Shown: piece after piece, positions 43,901-52,743 of the stretch
Layout: each line of letters starts with the position of its first letter
How positions within the stretch are numbered: the first letter of the stretch is position 1
DNA from: PALSA-129 sp963842505
GTDB lineage: Bacteria; Acidobacteriota; Terriglobia; Bryobacterales; Bryobacteraceae
Direction: 5' to 3'
NCBI GenBank assembly: GCA_963842505.1
Contig: CAWJGZ010000001.1
Location: 1,550,001 to 1,614,000 of the forward strand
Length of the DNA: 64,000 bases
The notes under the pieces: model-generated
Database searches by the model: none
What the model saw: only the letters and a program-made list of their open reading frames with translations
What the model was told of the DNA's origin: nothing
Translations under genes and position numbers: made by a program

Positions 43901-44199
43901 TGGGCGGCGTGGGCTTCTTCAGCGATGCGGGCGAAAGCGCGCATCTGTATTGGATGAAGATCACCAAGAACCAGGATTGGCTGGGCCGGATATGCGCGTA
44001 TCTTTCAGGCACTGCCGGCGGCGTCGAAACCGGCGATCTGTGGCGCGACGACTACGCGCCCGCGCCCGCTCCGCGGCCGTCGCCGCGGCCGTCTCCGGAC
44101 GCCATCCTGGCGGACGTCGGGAGCGAGCAGTTTCCTTACCATAGCCCGCACCGGGCCAGGATTTTGACTAACGGGAGGACCGAATCATGCAAGGCGTAA
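40957..44199 (+). CDS. Zinc-ribbon / Ala-Pro repeat / membrane / LamG-like protein
   Basis: 1,080 residues of unknown function. N-terminus CLYCGKEIGLVRQ...FCCAAH is a CxxC...C...H zinc-ribbon-like motif. Residues ~205-500 are Ala/Pro/Glu-rich and include four tandem ~51-residue units (AEAVEALLPVTPYAEATAF, SAWDLQLADDWAGDPEMCGA). A membrane segment follows at ~750 (AVAAALLMAVGLWFGAGSAM), and residues ~825-1015 form a LamG/DUF1080-like beta-sandwich (YRLEFFGQIERKGMGWAVRA). Topology: ribbon and repeats inside, sandwich outside. TTG start with GAGG upstream; no nearby ATG fits the ribbon. Overlaps the TPR gene start by 13 bp. Confidence 0.8.
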   Translation: MGCLYCGKEIGLVRQMRDREFCCAAHRKSYGARLGKALENLAAPEPPPAEVAGFRIDMPLQPGNLGRSVAAWEIGHGGSAIELRDAWPVAIGGVRGQDAKTFAASHWVPFAPKFSAPSHAGPSAYCLDLQFPRFELAAEDSLPLVSEPVTEAPPLAEAAFWEIPEAVDMACAMATPQVERATAPILEPAAMAMVASPLVIGIRGLRAAPAAEAVEALFPVMPYAEAAAFPAAVTAGSAWDLQLADDWAGDPEMCGAVPAPAAEAVEALLPVTPYAEATAFAAVVNVGSAWDLQLADDWAGDPEMCGAVPAPAAEAVEALLPVTPYAEATAFAAVVNVGSAWDLQPADDWAVDPEMCGAVPAPAAEAVEELLPPAPYAAEMAFPAAAPSGVAWTVRPADVASLVLEACGAVAAPPAEAAETLLPAAPMAPAMAFAASAARLAELALAAAPEAETETAQNVSESVGVAPPSESWIAPPPACEAEREVWPVMAEALPLGAAVQVPGAAALAIAEPIVRESAGWGPPVLAEPVVAYVAARLAESIAGVALQPAAFCVPDLAGLGLSGKRHSASAAPAAREQTPNPASPERGASLVAEPAAASSAGVIQFPGLALAQTTGSATGAFKVSEAGAAVPRTAVPDGRAARLEPFSTISIVPLATGPGQYGAAFPQGQLIPLEFFCQRAPMAPRLNLEWLTRKTPAVPPKFAMRTAFDRLEDLALITMERERETPSFTEIFSIADAARRTPPSHLRAPARAVAAALLMAVGLWFGAGSAMIGRRLLSANAAWSSARTPSSSAGRDFSGTFARVRSVFVPQAPQASEGPIEKVRRAIQRRAAAELSDTFHGMEAWGAAAAALPAGWSRHPDGYVRTGELALYRPSLSFSDYRLEFFGQIERKGMGWAVRAADPKNYYAMEFKVIEPGLRPVLAAVHYPVLGGNRGNPVETPLSVMIHNRTPYHVAVDVKGNRVTTSIEGEEVDSWTDDSLKVGGVGFFSDAGESAHLYWMKITKNQDWLGRICAYLSGTAGGVETGDLWRDDYAPAPAPRPSPRPSPDAILADVGSEQFPYHSPHRARILTNGRTESCKA
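41575..42180 (+). repeat. 153-bp tandem coding repeats
   Basis: GATCCCGAGATGTGCGG recurs at 41704, 41857 and 42010, exactly 153 bp (51 codons) apart. The second and third units are nearly identical at the DNA level, the first and last are diverged, which indicates recent unequal duplication within the gene. Confidence 0.88.
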
Positions 44200-45837
44200 G
44201 ACAAGAGACCGGCGTCAAGCATCCCATACCCGCCGGCGTGACCTCGATTGAAGATGTGCGGCAGGCCAGGCGGCCCAACCGCACGCTTTCTAAAGCGGTG
44301 TCGTTGCACCTGGAAGGTAAGCTGGAGAGCGCGGCGAAGCTGCTGTCGAAGGCCATCGAGTCCGGCGAACGCGATCCGGCTCTCTTCTCGGCTCTCGGAC
44401 ACATCCATTTCGAAATGCGCGACTACGCCTCGGCGGCCGCCACCTACACGCAACTGGTGGAGCTGGAACCGCTGCATCGCACGGCGCACTTCAACCTGGG
44501 AGTCTGCCAGGGCAATTTGAAGGAATGGAAGGCGGCGGCGGTTCTCGTTCCGCGATGCCGCCGAAGCGGACGCTACCCGCGCCGACGCGCTGCTCGGCCT
44601 GGGGATTTCGCTGATCCACACCGGCGAGCCGGAAGCAGCGCTGGAGCCGCTCGAAAAATATCTGAGCCTGTTCCCCGAGCACGAACAGGCGCTGTTCGGA
44701 AAAGCCGTGGCCCTGCAGCAAACCGGGCGCGACGCCGAAGCCGTCGAGCAGTACCGCAAGGTGCTGGCGCGCAATCCGCGCTGCGAGGAAGCGCTCTCCA
44801 ACCTGGTGGCCATGTTCCTGGAGAAGAAAGACTACGATTCGGTGCGCCGCTATGCCGCCATGCTGGTGGAACTGCAGCCGGAATCCACCGTGGCGATTGA
44901 GGCGCTGGCCACGCTGGCCTTTGCCGACGGCGATTTTCTGGCCGCGGCGCGGCATTGCCGCAGCCTTTCGGAGACCGCGCCCGACCGCTTCGAAAATTGG
45001 TTCAACCTGGGCGTGGCATACCACAAGCTGGGCAATCACGAAAAGGCCGTGCAGGCCTATCGCCAGGCCACCGGGCTGAAGCCGGATTGCGCGCAAGCCC
45101 ACTTGAATCTGGGCGTGGCCCTCCAGGAACTGAGCGATCTTCCGAGCGCGCGCGCCTGCTACGAGCGGGCCCTCCAGGTGGATCCCAACCAGGCCGGCGT
45201 GCTGTGGAACCTCGCGCTGGTGCTGGAACAGCAGGGCGAGCGCAGTTGGGCCGAGAAGTTGTACGAGCGGATTCCCGAAGAGGCGGCGGAATCCTGCGAC
45301 GCCATTTTCCGGCTGGGATATCTGCGCCTGCTGCGGGGCGACTACGTCGGCAGCTCCAGCGCCTTCGAGACCTGCATTCACATGCGGCCGGAGTGGCCGG
45401 AAGCCTGTCTGAACGCGGGTATCGCTTATGCGCGTTTGGGCGATCCGGAAAACGCCAGACGGTATTTCCAGGAAGCCCTGATGCTGCGGCCCGATTCCTC
45501 CGATGCCGTGCGCGGCATGGCCGCGCTGGCTTTGGAGCAGCAGGATTTCGTGGAAGCCTATGAGCTGCATCGCCGTCTGATCGAGATGGGCGAGCGCGGC
45601 CCCGAGCTTTTCTACAACGCCGGCCTGATCTGCCAGAAGCGCGGCCAGAACGAGGAAGCGGTGGGATACTACCAGCAGGCGCTGGCCGAAGATCCGGAAT
45701 TCGCCGAAGCCTTGCTCAACCTCGGCCATGCCCTGATGGCGCTGGGGCAGGAAGAGGAAGCGCGGTCGTACTGGCGGCGCGCCATCCGCGAAAAGCCCGA
45801 ATTGGCGCAGACGTATTTCGAGCCGGCCGCATCCTGA
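44187..45837 (+). CDS. TPR-repeat protein, reading frame broken at ~44,535
   Basis: About 550 residues of tandem tetratricopeptide repeats (ALFSALGHIHFEMRDYASAA, NWFNLGVAYHKLGNHEKAVQ, GVLWNLALVLEQQGERSWAE). The frame from ATG 44187 carries TPRs up to LKEWKAAA; the remaining TPRs (RDAAEADATRADALLGLGIS onward, to stop 45837) are in the +1 frame. The break is in GGCGGCGGCGG at 44531-44541; deleting one G restores a continuous repeat (KAAAFSFRDAAEAD). It may be a true mutation or a sequence error. Read separately, the 3' part would be a 376-residue TPR protein from ATG 44707. It follows and overlaps the zinc-ribbon gene. Confidence 0.75.
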
Positions 45838-45972
45838 CGCAGCGCCCCGCGGTTGTTGACAAAATACTCGCGATAATTGCGTCACCAATGGCGCGCGCCG
45901 GCGTATTACTCTTATACGCGTGGACCCGAATTTTCATGAGAATCGGCGGCATTTCGGAGCACTGATGTGGTG

Positions 45973-45994
45973 GGGCAGGCGGTGCCGCCTGCCC
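45973..45994. repeat. REP palindrome, left of the Y1 transposase
   Basis: GGGCAGGCGG-TG-CCGCCTGCCC, perfect 10-bp stem, preceded by GTGG. It ends 7 bp before the transposase start and is matched by a near-identical palindrome at 46533-46554. Confidence 0.8.
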
Positions 45995-46001
45995 GCCGCT
46001 C

Positions 46002-46616
46002 ATGCTCGAATACAGTCGCAGATTGCCCCATTTTCAGCCGGATCAGACCTATATCTTCCTCACCTGGCGCCTCTTCGGATCCCTCTCCGCGATCCGCGCA
46101 AAAGACTCCTATCCCACACCCGGCCATGCTTTCGTGGCGGCTGATCGTGCCCTGGACCGTCCTGGCCCCGGCCCCTTGTGGTTGCGCGACAGGCGAATTG
46201 CCGGCCTCGTCGCGGAGTCGATTCTAGCCGGAGAAGCCCAGAGGCACTGGTATGAGCTGGACGCATGGGTAGTCATGCCCAATCACGTGCATCTGCTGAT
46301 ATTGCCCCAGGTGCCTGTCCCCACCATCACGCGCTGGCTGAAGTCCTGGACCGCGCGGCAAGCCAACCAGTTACTGAGGCGTGTCGGGCAACCCTTCTGG
46401 CAAGATGAGTCCTACGATCACTGGGTGCGCAACCGCCGGCAAAGAAGTCGAATCATTCGGTACATCGAAGAGAATCCAGTGTCGGCTGGGTTGGCTGCCG
46501 CTGCGGAGTTGTGGTTGTGGTCCAGTGCGGGAGGGCAGGCGGCACCGCCTGCCCCACCGTCGGATCACGCGGGCGCTCCCGGTTCCGGCGAGAAAGCCCC
46601 GGGATTTCGCGGATAG
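46002..46616 (+). CDS. REP-associated tyrosine transposase (Y1/IS200-like, RAYT)
   Basis: 204 residues. HUH nuclease motif in VVMPNHVHLLILPQ, catalytic Tyr in QDESYDHWVRNRRQ, and the family segment IIRYIEENPVSAGLA. RAYTs cut and join single-stranded REP palindromes. The gene is bracketed by two REP copies, and its last ~40 codons read through the right one (GGQAAPPAPP), so the C-terminus has been extended by the repeat. Confidence 0.9.
   Translation: MLEYSRRLPHFQPDQTYIFLTWRLFGSLSAIRAKDSYPTPGHAFVAADRALDRPGPGPLWLRDRRIAGLVAESILAGEAQRHWYELDAWVVMPNHVHLLILPQVPVPTITRWLKSWTARQANQLLRRVGQPFWQDESYDHWVRNRRQRSRIIRYIEENPVSAGLAAAAELWLWSSAGGQAAPPAPPSDHAGAPGSGEKAPGFRG
46533..46554. repeat. REP palindrome, right of the Y1 transposase domain
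   Basis: GGGCAGGCGG-CA-CCGCCTGCCC followed by CCAC, the inverted-orientation partner of the copy at 45973. It lies inside the 3' end of the transposase frame. Confidence 0.8.
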
Positions 46617-46657
46617 CGTCTGCCAACTGAGCAGCGCGGGGACACGCCGTTCCCCGA

Positions 46658-47638
46658 TTACCGCTCGCTGTCCAGCATCCGCATCTGGTCGGCGCCGTAG
46701 CGCGTTCCGGCGATGCGCTCGGCGTTGCAGATTTCTTCCAGCCGGGTGATCTCGGCGGCGGATAATCTCACTTCGCTTGCCGCCAGTGATTCCGCCAGTT
46801 GGCGCCGTGTGCGCGCGCCGATCACCGGCACGATGTCGTCGCCCTTGCTCATCACCCAGGCGATCGCCAGTCGCGCGGGCGTCGCGCCGCGGGCCGCGGC
46901 CATGGCCGCAAGCTCCGCCACTACCTGGCGGTTGTGCTCGCCATTCGCGCCGCTGAAGCGCGGCAGGTGCGCGCGGAAGTCGCTCTTGCCCGAAGGTTGC
47001 GATCCCGTGAGCAGGCCGCGCGAGAGCACACCGTAGGCCGTTACGGCAATGCCGAGTTCGCGCAGCGTGGGAAGAATTTCGTGCTCGATGCCGCGGCTGG
47101 CCAGTGAGTACTCGATCTGCAAATCGCAAACCGGGTGTGTCGCGTGCGCGCGCCGGATGGTGGCCGCGCCGGATTCCGAAAGCCCCACGTAGCGCACATA
47201 GCCGGCCTGGATCAGTTCGGCAATGGCCCCGACGGTATCTTCGATGGGAACCGCCGGATCGGGGCGCGTGAGGCGGTAGATATCGATGTGATCGGTGCGC
47301 AACCGCTGCAGGCTGTAAGCGAGGAAGTTTTTCACGGCATTCGGCCGGCCGTCGAGCCCGATGAAAGCGCCGTTGGGCATGCGCATGCCGCCGAATTTTA
47401 CGGAGAGCAGCACTTGGTTGCGGCGGCCTTCGATGGCGCGGCCGATCAGCATTTCGTTGTGGCCCATACCGTAGAAATCGCCGGTGTCGAGCAGGTTGAT
47501 GCCGGCGTCGAGGGCGGCGTGGACGGTCGCGATGCTCTCGGCCTCGTCACTGGGGCCGTACGCTCCGGACATGCCCATGCAGCCGAGCGCGAGAGCGGAC
47601 ACCGGCGGCCCGCCCTCGCCGAGCGGTCTGGTGATCAT
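46658..47638 (-). CDS. Aldo/keto reductase
   Basis: 326-residue NAD(P)H-dependent reductase of the YajO/yeast-YakC-like branch: LDTGDFYGMGHNEMLIGRAI with the Asp and Tyr, LLSVKFGG with the Lys, and IAWVMSKGDDIVPVIGARTR for the cofactor. The position of the usual catalytic His reads DIYRLTRPDP, so the His is absent, as I recall is common in this branch. Stands alone; substrate unknown. Confidence 0.88.
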   Translation of the reverse strand: MITRPLGEGGPPVSALALGCMGMSGAYGPSDEAESIATVHAALDAGINLLDTGDFYGMGHNEMLIGRAIEGRRNQVLLSVKFGGMRMPNGAFIGLDGRPNAVKNFLAYSLQRLRTDHIDIYRLTRPDPAVPIEDTVGAIAELIQAGYVRYVGLSESGAATIRRAHATHPVCDLQIEYSLASRGIEHEILPTLRELGIAVTAYGVLSRGLLTGSQPSGKSDFRAHLPRFSGANGEHNRQVVAELAAMAAARGATPARLAIAWVMSKGDDIVPVIGARTRRQLAESLAASEVRLSAAEITRLEEICNAERIAGTRYGADQMRMLDSER

Positions 47639-47729
47639 GATTCAGTACACCACATCAGCCGTGAAAAAAACCGTTGCAATCCAGCCGATTATTTTCACGG
47701 CTCCGCAAGCAAGCGATTCGCTGGTCCGG

Positions 47730-49409
47730 CTATCGCGCCGGTACCGGCGCGGGCATGGTTTCCTTGGTGAAACGCGGAATCATCTGGTCGCGCATGGCTG
47801 CGTGCCACACGGCGGCGGCGATGACGGCGGCGTCCTCTTTCACATCCTCGGGGAGAATGCGTTCGTAGGTATCGAGGTTGGTGTGGTGGGTCAGGACGTT
47901 GTAATCGATGGGGTCCTGAGCGCAGCCCACCCCCGGCAACCCGGCGTTGTTGAACGACGTGTTGTCGGTGCCGCCGGTGGCGCGGCTGTTGGTGGGGCTG
48001 ACGCCGCCCACGCCGAAATCGGCGAAGTCCATGAACACCGGGCGCAGCGCCGCGGCCGCTTCCGGCGGGCCGAACACGCTGGCGCCGCGAATGCGTCCGG
48101 TGCCGGTATCCACGTTGAAGTAGGCATCCAGCTTTTGCCATTCCGGCTTGGGATCTTCGGCCGTGCCGAAGTGCTGTTTCACGTAAGCCAGCGAACCGAG
48201 CAGCCCTTCCTCTTCGCCGCTCCACAGCGCCACCCGGATGGTGCGCCGCGGCTTCAGACCCATCGACTGGATCACGCGCACGGCTTCCATCATGATGGCG
48301 GAGCCGATGCCGTTGTCGGTGGCGCCGGTGGCCGCGTGCCAGGAATCGAAGTGGCCGCCCAGCATGACGATCTCGTCGGCCTTATCGGAGCCGGGAATTT
48401 CGGCCAGCACGTTATAACTGGTCTTGCCCTCGGGGTAAGTGTGATTAAGGATGTTGAACTCCAGCTTGACGTCTTCGCCATCGGCCAGCAGGCGTTCGAT
48501 GCGGCCGTAGTCGTCGTTGCGGATGATCGCCGTGGGAACGGTCTTGGTGACGTCGTAGGCGCGGTGCGCCTGGGCCACGATGATGCCGTTAGGCCGCGCG
48601 GCGTCATTGAGGCGCACCAGCGCGCCGCCCGTCAACAGCATGGCATCGATCTGGTCCTGCACTTCGGCCGCTGTCATGCGGGTAGGATCGGACTCGCCGC
48701 CCCTGCCGCGGCCGCCGCCGAAGTTGCCGCGTCCGCCCCGGCCGGCGTTGGGATTGTTGGGATCGTAGCGCTGCGCGTTCTGTGCATCGTCCACGCGCCG
48801 CGCCGGCGGCTCGGCCATGATGTCAACCACGGTTTGCTTGCCGATCAGGACAATCTTGCCGCGGACTTTGTCTTTGTTGGCGGCGATCCACTGCGCGAAC
48901 TCTTCCTTGGTGGGCTGCAGCCGCTGCGGCGCGCCGCCCCGTCCGCCTCTGCCGCCGCGCCCGCCGCCGGCAGCCTGGGCATTGGGATCTACGGGCACTT
49001 CCGGCCCCTGCGGCACAATCAACTGGATGGCCGAGCCGCTCACGGTGCCGTTGGTGGAAGGCGTCCACCCCAGCACCTCGAATTTCAAGTTCTCTTTGAC
49101 GGGCGAAGTGATGAATCCGACGGCCCGCTCGTTCTGCCAGCCGGCGCGGGCGAAATCCCACGTCTCGGTGTGTACGTTCTTGAGACCAAACCTGGTGAAC
49201 TCGGCCACGGCCCACTTCACCGCCGCTTCGTGGTTCGGCGAACCAGTGACGCGCGGACCGTAGCGGTCGGTGATCATGTGCTCGATGCGCATGACCTGGG
49301 AGTGTTCCATTTCTTCACTGCGGATTTTGGCGGTGGTGGCCTGATCCACCGTTTCCTGGGCCAAGAGCACGCAGGCGAGGGCCCCAACAGCTAGCAGCAG
49401 TCTTTTCAT
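47730..49409 (-). CDS. Exported M28-family zinc peptidase
   Basis: 559 residues with signal peptide (LLLAVGALACVLLAQ). M28 metal-site segments: GGHFDSWHAATGATDNGIGS and WSGEEEGLLGSLAYV, then late Asp/His ligands. A PA-type insertion lies around residues 130-270 and holds two Gly/Arg-rich tracts (GGGRGGRGGRGG, GRGGRGNFGGGRGRGG). Probable extracellular aminopeptidase or carboxypeptidase feeding peptide uptake. Confidence 0.9.
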   Translation of the reverse strand: MKRLLLAVGALACVLLAQETVDQATTAKIRSEEMEHSQVMRIEHMITDRYGPRVTGSPNHEAAVKWAVAEFTRFGLKNVHTETWDFARAGWQNERAVGFITSPVKENLKFEVLGWTPSTNGTVSGSAIQLIVPQGPEVPVDPNAQAAGGGRGGRGGRGGAPQRLQPTKEEFAQWIAANKDKVRGKIVLIGKQTVVDIMAEPPARRVDDAQNAQRYDPNNPNAGRGGRGNFGGGRGRGGESDPTRMTAAEVQDQIDAMLLTGGALVRLNDAARPNGIIVAQAHRAYDVTKTVPTAIIRNDDYGRIERLLADGEDVKLEFNILNHTYPEGKTSYNVLAEIPGSDKADEIVMLGGHFDSWHAATGATDNGIGSAIMMEAVRVIQSMGLKPRRTIRVALWSGEEEGLLGSLAYVKQHFGTAEDPKPEWQKLDAYFNVDTGTGRIRGASVFGPPEAAAALRPVFMDFADFGVGGVSPTNSRATGGTDNTSFNNAGLPGVGCAQDPIDYNVLTHHTNLDTYERILPEDVKEDAAVIAAAVWHAAMRDQMIPRFTKETMPAPVPAR

Positions 49410-49490
49410 AATGGATCAGGATATCCTAAAGCGGCCCCGAAGGGTAACTCGGACCAGTTGCGAGAATCCTCGCGCCGGAATAGACAAGAA

Positions 49491-49553
49491 GGAGCCGCGA
49501 ACGTGAGAGAGCGGTTTGGCCTCCGGTAAACGTTCCCTGACGGTCGCGGCTCT
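49491..49553. repeat. Imperfect palindrome between M28 and receptor genes
   Basis: GAGCCGCGA (49491-49499) pairs with TCGCGGCTC (49544-49552); the interior AGAGCGGTTTGG and AACGTTCCCTGACGG pair partly. Placed 3' of the TonB receptor stop, it may fold at the transcript end; no T-run. Confidence 0.45.
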
Positions 49554-49566
49554 GATTGGGCCTTGA

Positions 49567-52500
49567 TCAGAACGTAATGCGTCCCGAAACCTGCAACTGG
49601 CGAGGCCCCCAGGTCAGGTTGCTGGTGGAGGTGGGCGCCATGAATGTCGCGTTGGGACTATAGCAAGCGTTGGTGTGACCGGCGCAAGCTCCCGAACCGG
49701 CGGCAGTGTAGTTGAACCCGGTAGTGTTCACGCCCGAGACGTTGGTGTGGTTGAACAGGTTGAAGGCTTCGCCGATGAGCGACAGCTTCAGCCGTTCGGT
49801 CACGGAGAACTGCCGCCCGATGCGGAAGTCCACGTTGTGGAATCCCGGAGCGGTAAAGGCATTGCGCGGCAGCCAACCGGCGCGGCCGCTGGTAGCACCG
49901 GCATAACTTACGCCGCCGGTCACGCCGTAATCCGCTCCGCCGGATGGGTAACTGCTGACTATCGGCGTCACCGGCTGGCCGGTGGACATGGTCACGATGG
50001 TGGAGAACGCCCAGCCATCCAGGATCAGCCGGGCCGGCCGATTCGCGAGACCCTTCGCGGAGGGCGTCCATACGGCGTTAGCGACGAACCGTTGGCGCTG
50101 GTCGAGATCCGAAAGCGCGTATTCGATCTTGCGATTATAGGGATCGATGGGATAATCGCTGCCGTTGAACGTGCCGTACTGTCCCCCAACCTGGGCGCCG
50201 TCGACCGCCTTGCTCAAGGTGTAGTTCATGGTGAACTCCAGGCCGTGACGCATGGGCCGGCGCAGGGTGAGGACCATGGAGTTGTACCAGGAATTGACAT
50301 CGCTATAGCCGACGAAGATCCCGCCGGTATTGGTGTTGAGGCGGCTGGTATAGAAGGGAACGGTGTAGGTCTGGGCGGTGGTGCCGCTGGCACTCAGGAT
50401 GTCGTAGCTCTTGGTGGTCGTGGCGGGGGCGAGGTTGGCGTCGGCGAAGATCGGCAAATGCAGGCCCCGGCTCACCACGTACGCGACGGAGCCGCTGAGC
50501 GCGCCAGGCAACTGGCGTTCCAGGGTGACTTCGCCCTGGTGGGTTCGCGGATTGACCCAGTCCGGCGACTGGCCGCGCGCCCAGGAGGTGTTAGCCCCCG
50601 GCGTGAATGGCGTGACCTGCGGCGTCAGAGCGCCCGGGAACGGAGCGGTCATAGCCGGTCCCGGCGGCGTGAAGATGACGTTGGGGAACGTCAGGGACGG
50701 GCAGGTGCTTGGTGAGCAAACGAACGTCTGCTGAATCACGCCGTTCTCCACGCGGGTGGCGTAGTAGGTGCTATTGGTGGTCTTGGCGTAAAAGATGCCA
50801 TAACCCGTTCGCAGCACGGTCTTCGGCGTAATCTGCCAGGCGATCCCGACACGCGGTGCGAATTGGTCCTTGGGGATGTTGATGGTGGAGGTATAGAGCG
50901 TGGTGAGTGGCGACACCATGTTCGGCTGCGCCGGCTGCGGGATGGTAAAGACGTCGTAGCGCAAGCCCATGTTCAGCGTCAGCTTGGAACTCGCCTTCCA
51001 CGTGTCTTCGAAAAAGGCGGAATAGTCGTTGTCGTAAAAATCGTCCTTGCCGACGTGCGTGACGGGGTCGTTAACCTGCGTGAAACTGCTATAGTGCTTG
51101 CCGGTCAGGCCGTCTCCGATGTTGATCCCGTAAGCGTCGATCACCCAGTTGTTGAACACGGACTGCGCCGCTCCGCTGTAACTGTAATTGCCGGTTCCGT
51201 TATACAGGTTGATCATCACTTCGTGGATGAAGTTGAAGTCCAGGCCGGTCTTGAACGTATGGCGGCCGTGGACTTTGGAGAGCGTATCCGAAACCTGGGT
51301 GCGGTGTTCGTCAGGCTCGGCCGTGCGCGGCAGAGCGTAGTTTTCGCCGTAGATCGCCAGGTTGGAGGAGCCGCCGGTGCCGCCGATGTTGACGTAGGGC
51401 GCGGCCGCGTTGGAACCGGCGACTTCCAGGTCGCGGCCCCACTGAAAGCGGAGATCATTGACGGCGGAGCTGGAGATGGTGGAATCCCAGTTGGCCACGA
51501 AGATGCGCTCGTGGAGGGCATAACTGCCATTGGTGCTCAACGAGTTGTTGTTGTAGGAAGGCGAGGTGCTGTAGGCGTTGGGCCCGCGGTAATTCATGAA
51601 ATCGAATGAGCTGCTGAAGTGATTGCGCGCGTTCGCCTGGTAATCCAGCCTGCCGAACGCGACGTCCTGGTTGGTGGCGCGGGGGAAGCTGCCTTGCATT
51701 CCGAACAGGAAAGCATTGGCGGCGGCGCACTGCGTGGCGGTCACCTGCGCCGGGCAGGGCAGGGCGGCGACGCTCGGGCTGTAGACGTTGCTGGTGTACG
51801 CAATGGGGTTGACTTTGCGCGAGCCATCGTACGTGCCGAAGTAAAACAGCTTGTCCTTGATCAGGGCGCCACCCATACTGCCCCCGAACTGCTGCCATTG
51901 ATGGATGGGCTGGGTGTAAGTGCCCCGCGACTTGGGGTAGGAATCGAGCGCATTGAACGAGGGGTAGCGCAGATAGTAGAACAAGTCGCCGTGGAAGGTG
52001 TTGGCGCCGGATTTGGTCACGGCATTCACCACGCCCCCCGCGGCCTGCCCCAGTTCAGCGCTGTAATTGCTGGCCGTAACTTGGTACTCCTTGATGGAGT
52101 CCATGCTATAGACGTAGGCGCCCATCATGGCCCGCCCTCGGGCCTCGGAGAAGAACGCCTGGTTGTTGTTGGCTCCATCGACGGTGTTGGAGTTATAGAG
52201 GCCGGAGATTCCCCGGTAGGAGATCAGCCCGCTGGTGCCGTCGGTAGTGACGTTGGGGGTGAGCAGCACGAAGCTGTCCCAGCGCCGGCCGGCGATCGGC
52301 AGGTTGCTGACCGCACTCTCGCTGACTACCTGCGAGAGCTCGGTTTTTTCCGTATCCACCAGCGGTGCTTCGCCGGAAACTGTGATCGTCTCTGAAGTAG
52401 CCCGGATCGGCATGGCGAGGTCGACGGTCAGCGTCTGACCTACCTGCAAACTCAAGTTGGTGCGAACCACCTTCGCAAATCCCGCCTTGGTCGCAGTGAT

Positions 52501-52743
52501 TTCGTAATGGCCGGGCTGGAGGAAGGGGGCGTTGTACAGGCCCACTTCGTTGGTGGAAAGGGTTCGTTCCGTTCCCGTTTCCGTGTTCATGACTGTTACG
52601 CTGGCGTCCGGCACCACCCCGCCTTTAGGATCGGTCAGCGTCCCCGAAATCCGTCCGGACCCCGCGGCCTGGCCCCAGGCCACCCCGGTGGCCATTGCCA
52701 GCAGAACGGTCGTCGCCAAGGACTTCCGATTGAATAAGCGCAC
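49567..52743 (-). CDS. TonB-dependent receptor (Oar-like)
   Basis: ~1,058 residues. Signal peptide (SLATTVLLAMATGVAWG), CnaB-like domain (SGTLTDPKGGVVPDASVTVM, NEVGLYNAPFLQPGHYEITA), plug domain (SETITVSGEAPLVDTEKTEL, GGVVNAVTKSGANTFHGDLF), and a barrel ending QLQVSGRITF with terminal Phe. Outer-membrane uptake of large ligands. GTG at 52743 is chosen: GAGGAG lies 7 bases upstream and the signal peptide follows; an upstream ATG at 52851 gives an implausible leader. Confidence 0.9.
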   Translation of the reverse strand: MRLFNRKSLATTVLLAMATGVAWGQAAGSGRISGTLTDPKGGVVPDASVTVMNTETGTERTLSTNEVGLYNAPFLQPGHYEITATKAGFAKVVRTNLSLQVGQTLTVDLAMPIRATSETITVSGEAPLVDTEKTELSQVVSESAVSNLPIAGRRWDSFVLLTPNVTTDGTSGLISYRGISGLYNSNTVDGANNNQAFFSEARGRAMMGAYVYSMDSIKEYQVTASNYSAELGQAAGGVVNAVTKSGANTFHGDLFYYLRYPSFNALDSYPKSRGTYTQPIHQWQQFGGSMGGALIKDKLFYFGTYDGSRKVNPIAYTSNVYSPSVAALPCPAQVTATQCAAANAFLFGMQGSFPRATNQDVAFGRLDYQANARNHFSSSFDFMNYRGPNAYSTSPSYNNNSLSTNGSYALHERIFVANWDSTISSSAVNDLRFQWGRDLEVAGSNAAAPYVNIGGTGGSSNLAIYGENYALPRTAEPDEHRTQVSDTLSKVHGRHTFKTGLDFNFIHEVMINLYNGTGNYSYSGAAQSVFNNWVIDAYGINIGDGLTGKHYSSFTQVNDPVTHVGKDDFYDNDYSAFFEDTWKASSKLTLNMGLRYDVFTIPQPAQPNMVSPLTTLYTSTINIPKDQFAPRVGIAWQITPKTVLRTGYGIFYAKTTNSTYYATRVENGVIQQTFVCSPSTCPSLTFPNVIFTPPGPAMTAPFPGALTPQVTPFTPGANTSWARGQSPDWVNPRTHQGEVTLERQLPGALSGSVAYVVSRGLHLPIFADANLAPATTTKSYDILSASGTTAQTYTVPFYTSRLNTNTGGIFVGYSDVNSWYNSMVLTLRRPMRHGLEFTMNYTLSKAVDGAQVGGQYGTFNGSDYPIDPYNRKIEYALSDLDQRQRFVANAVWTPSAKGLANRPARLILDGWAFSTIVTMSTGQPVTPIVSSYPSGGADYGVTGGVSYAGATSGRAGWLPRNAFTAPGFHNVDFRIGRQFSVTERLKLSLIGEAFNLFNHTNVSGVNTTGFNYTAAGSGACAGHTNACYSPNATFMAPTSTSNLTWGPRQLQVSGRITF

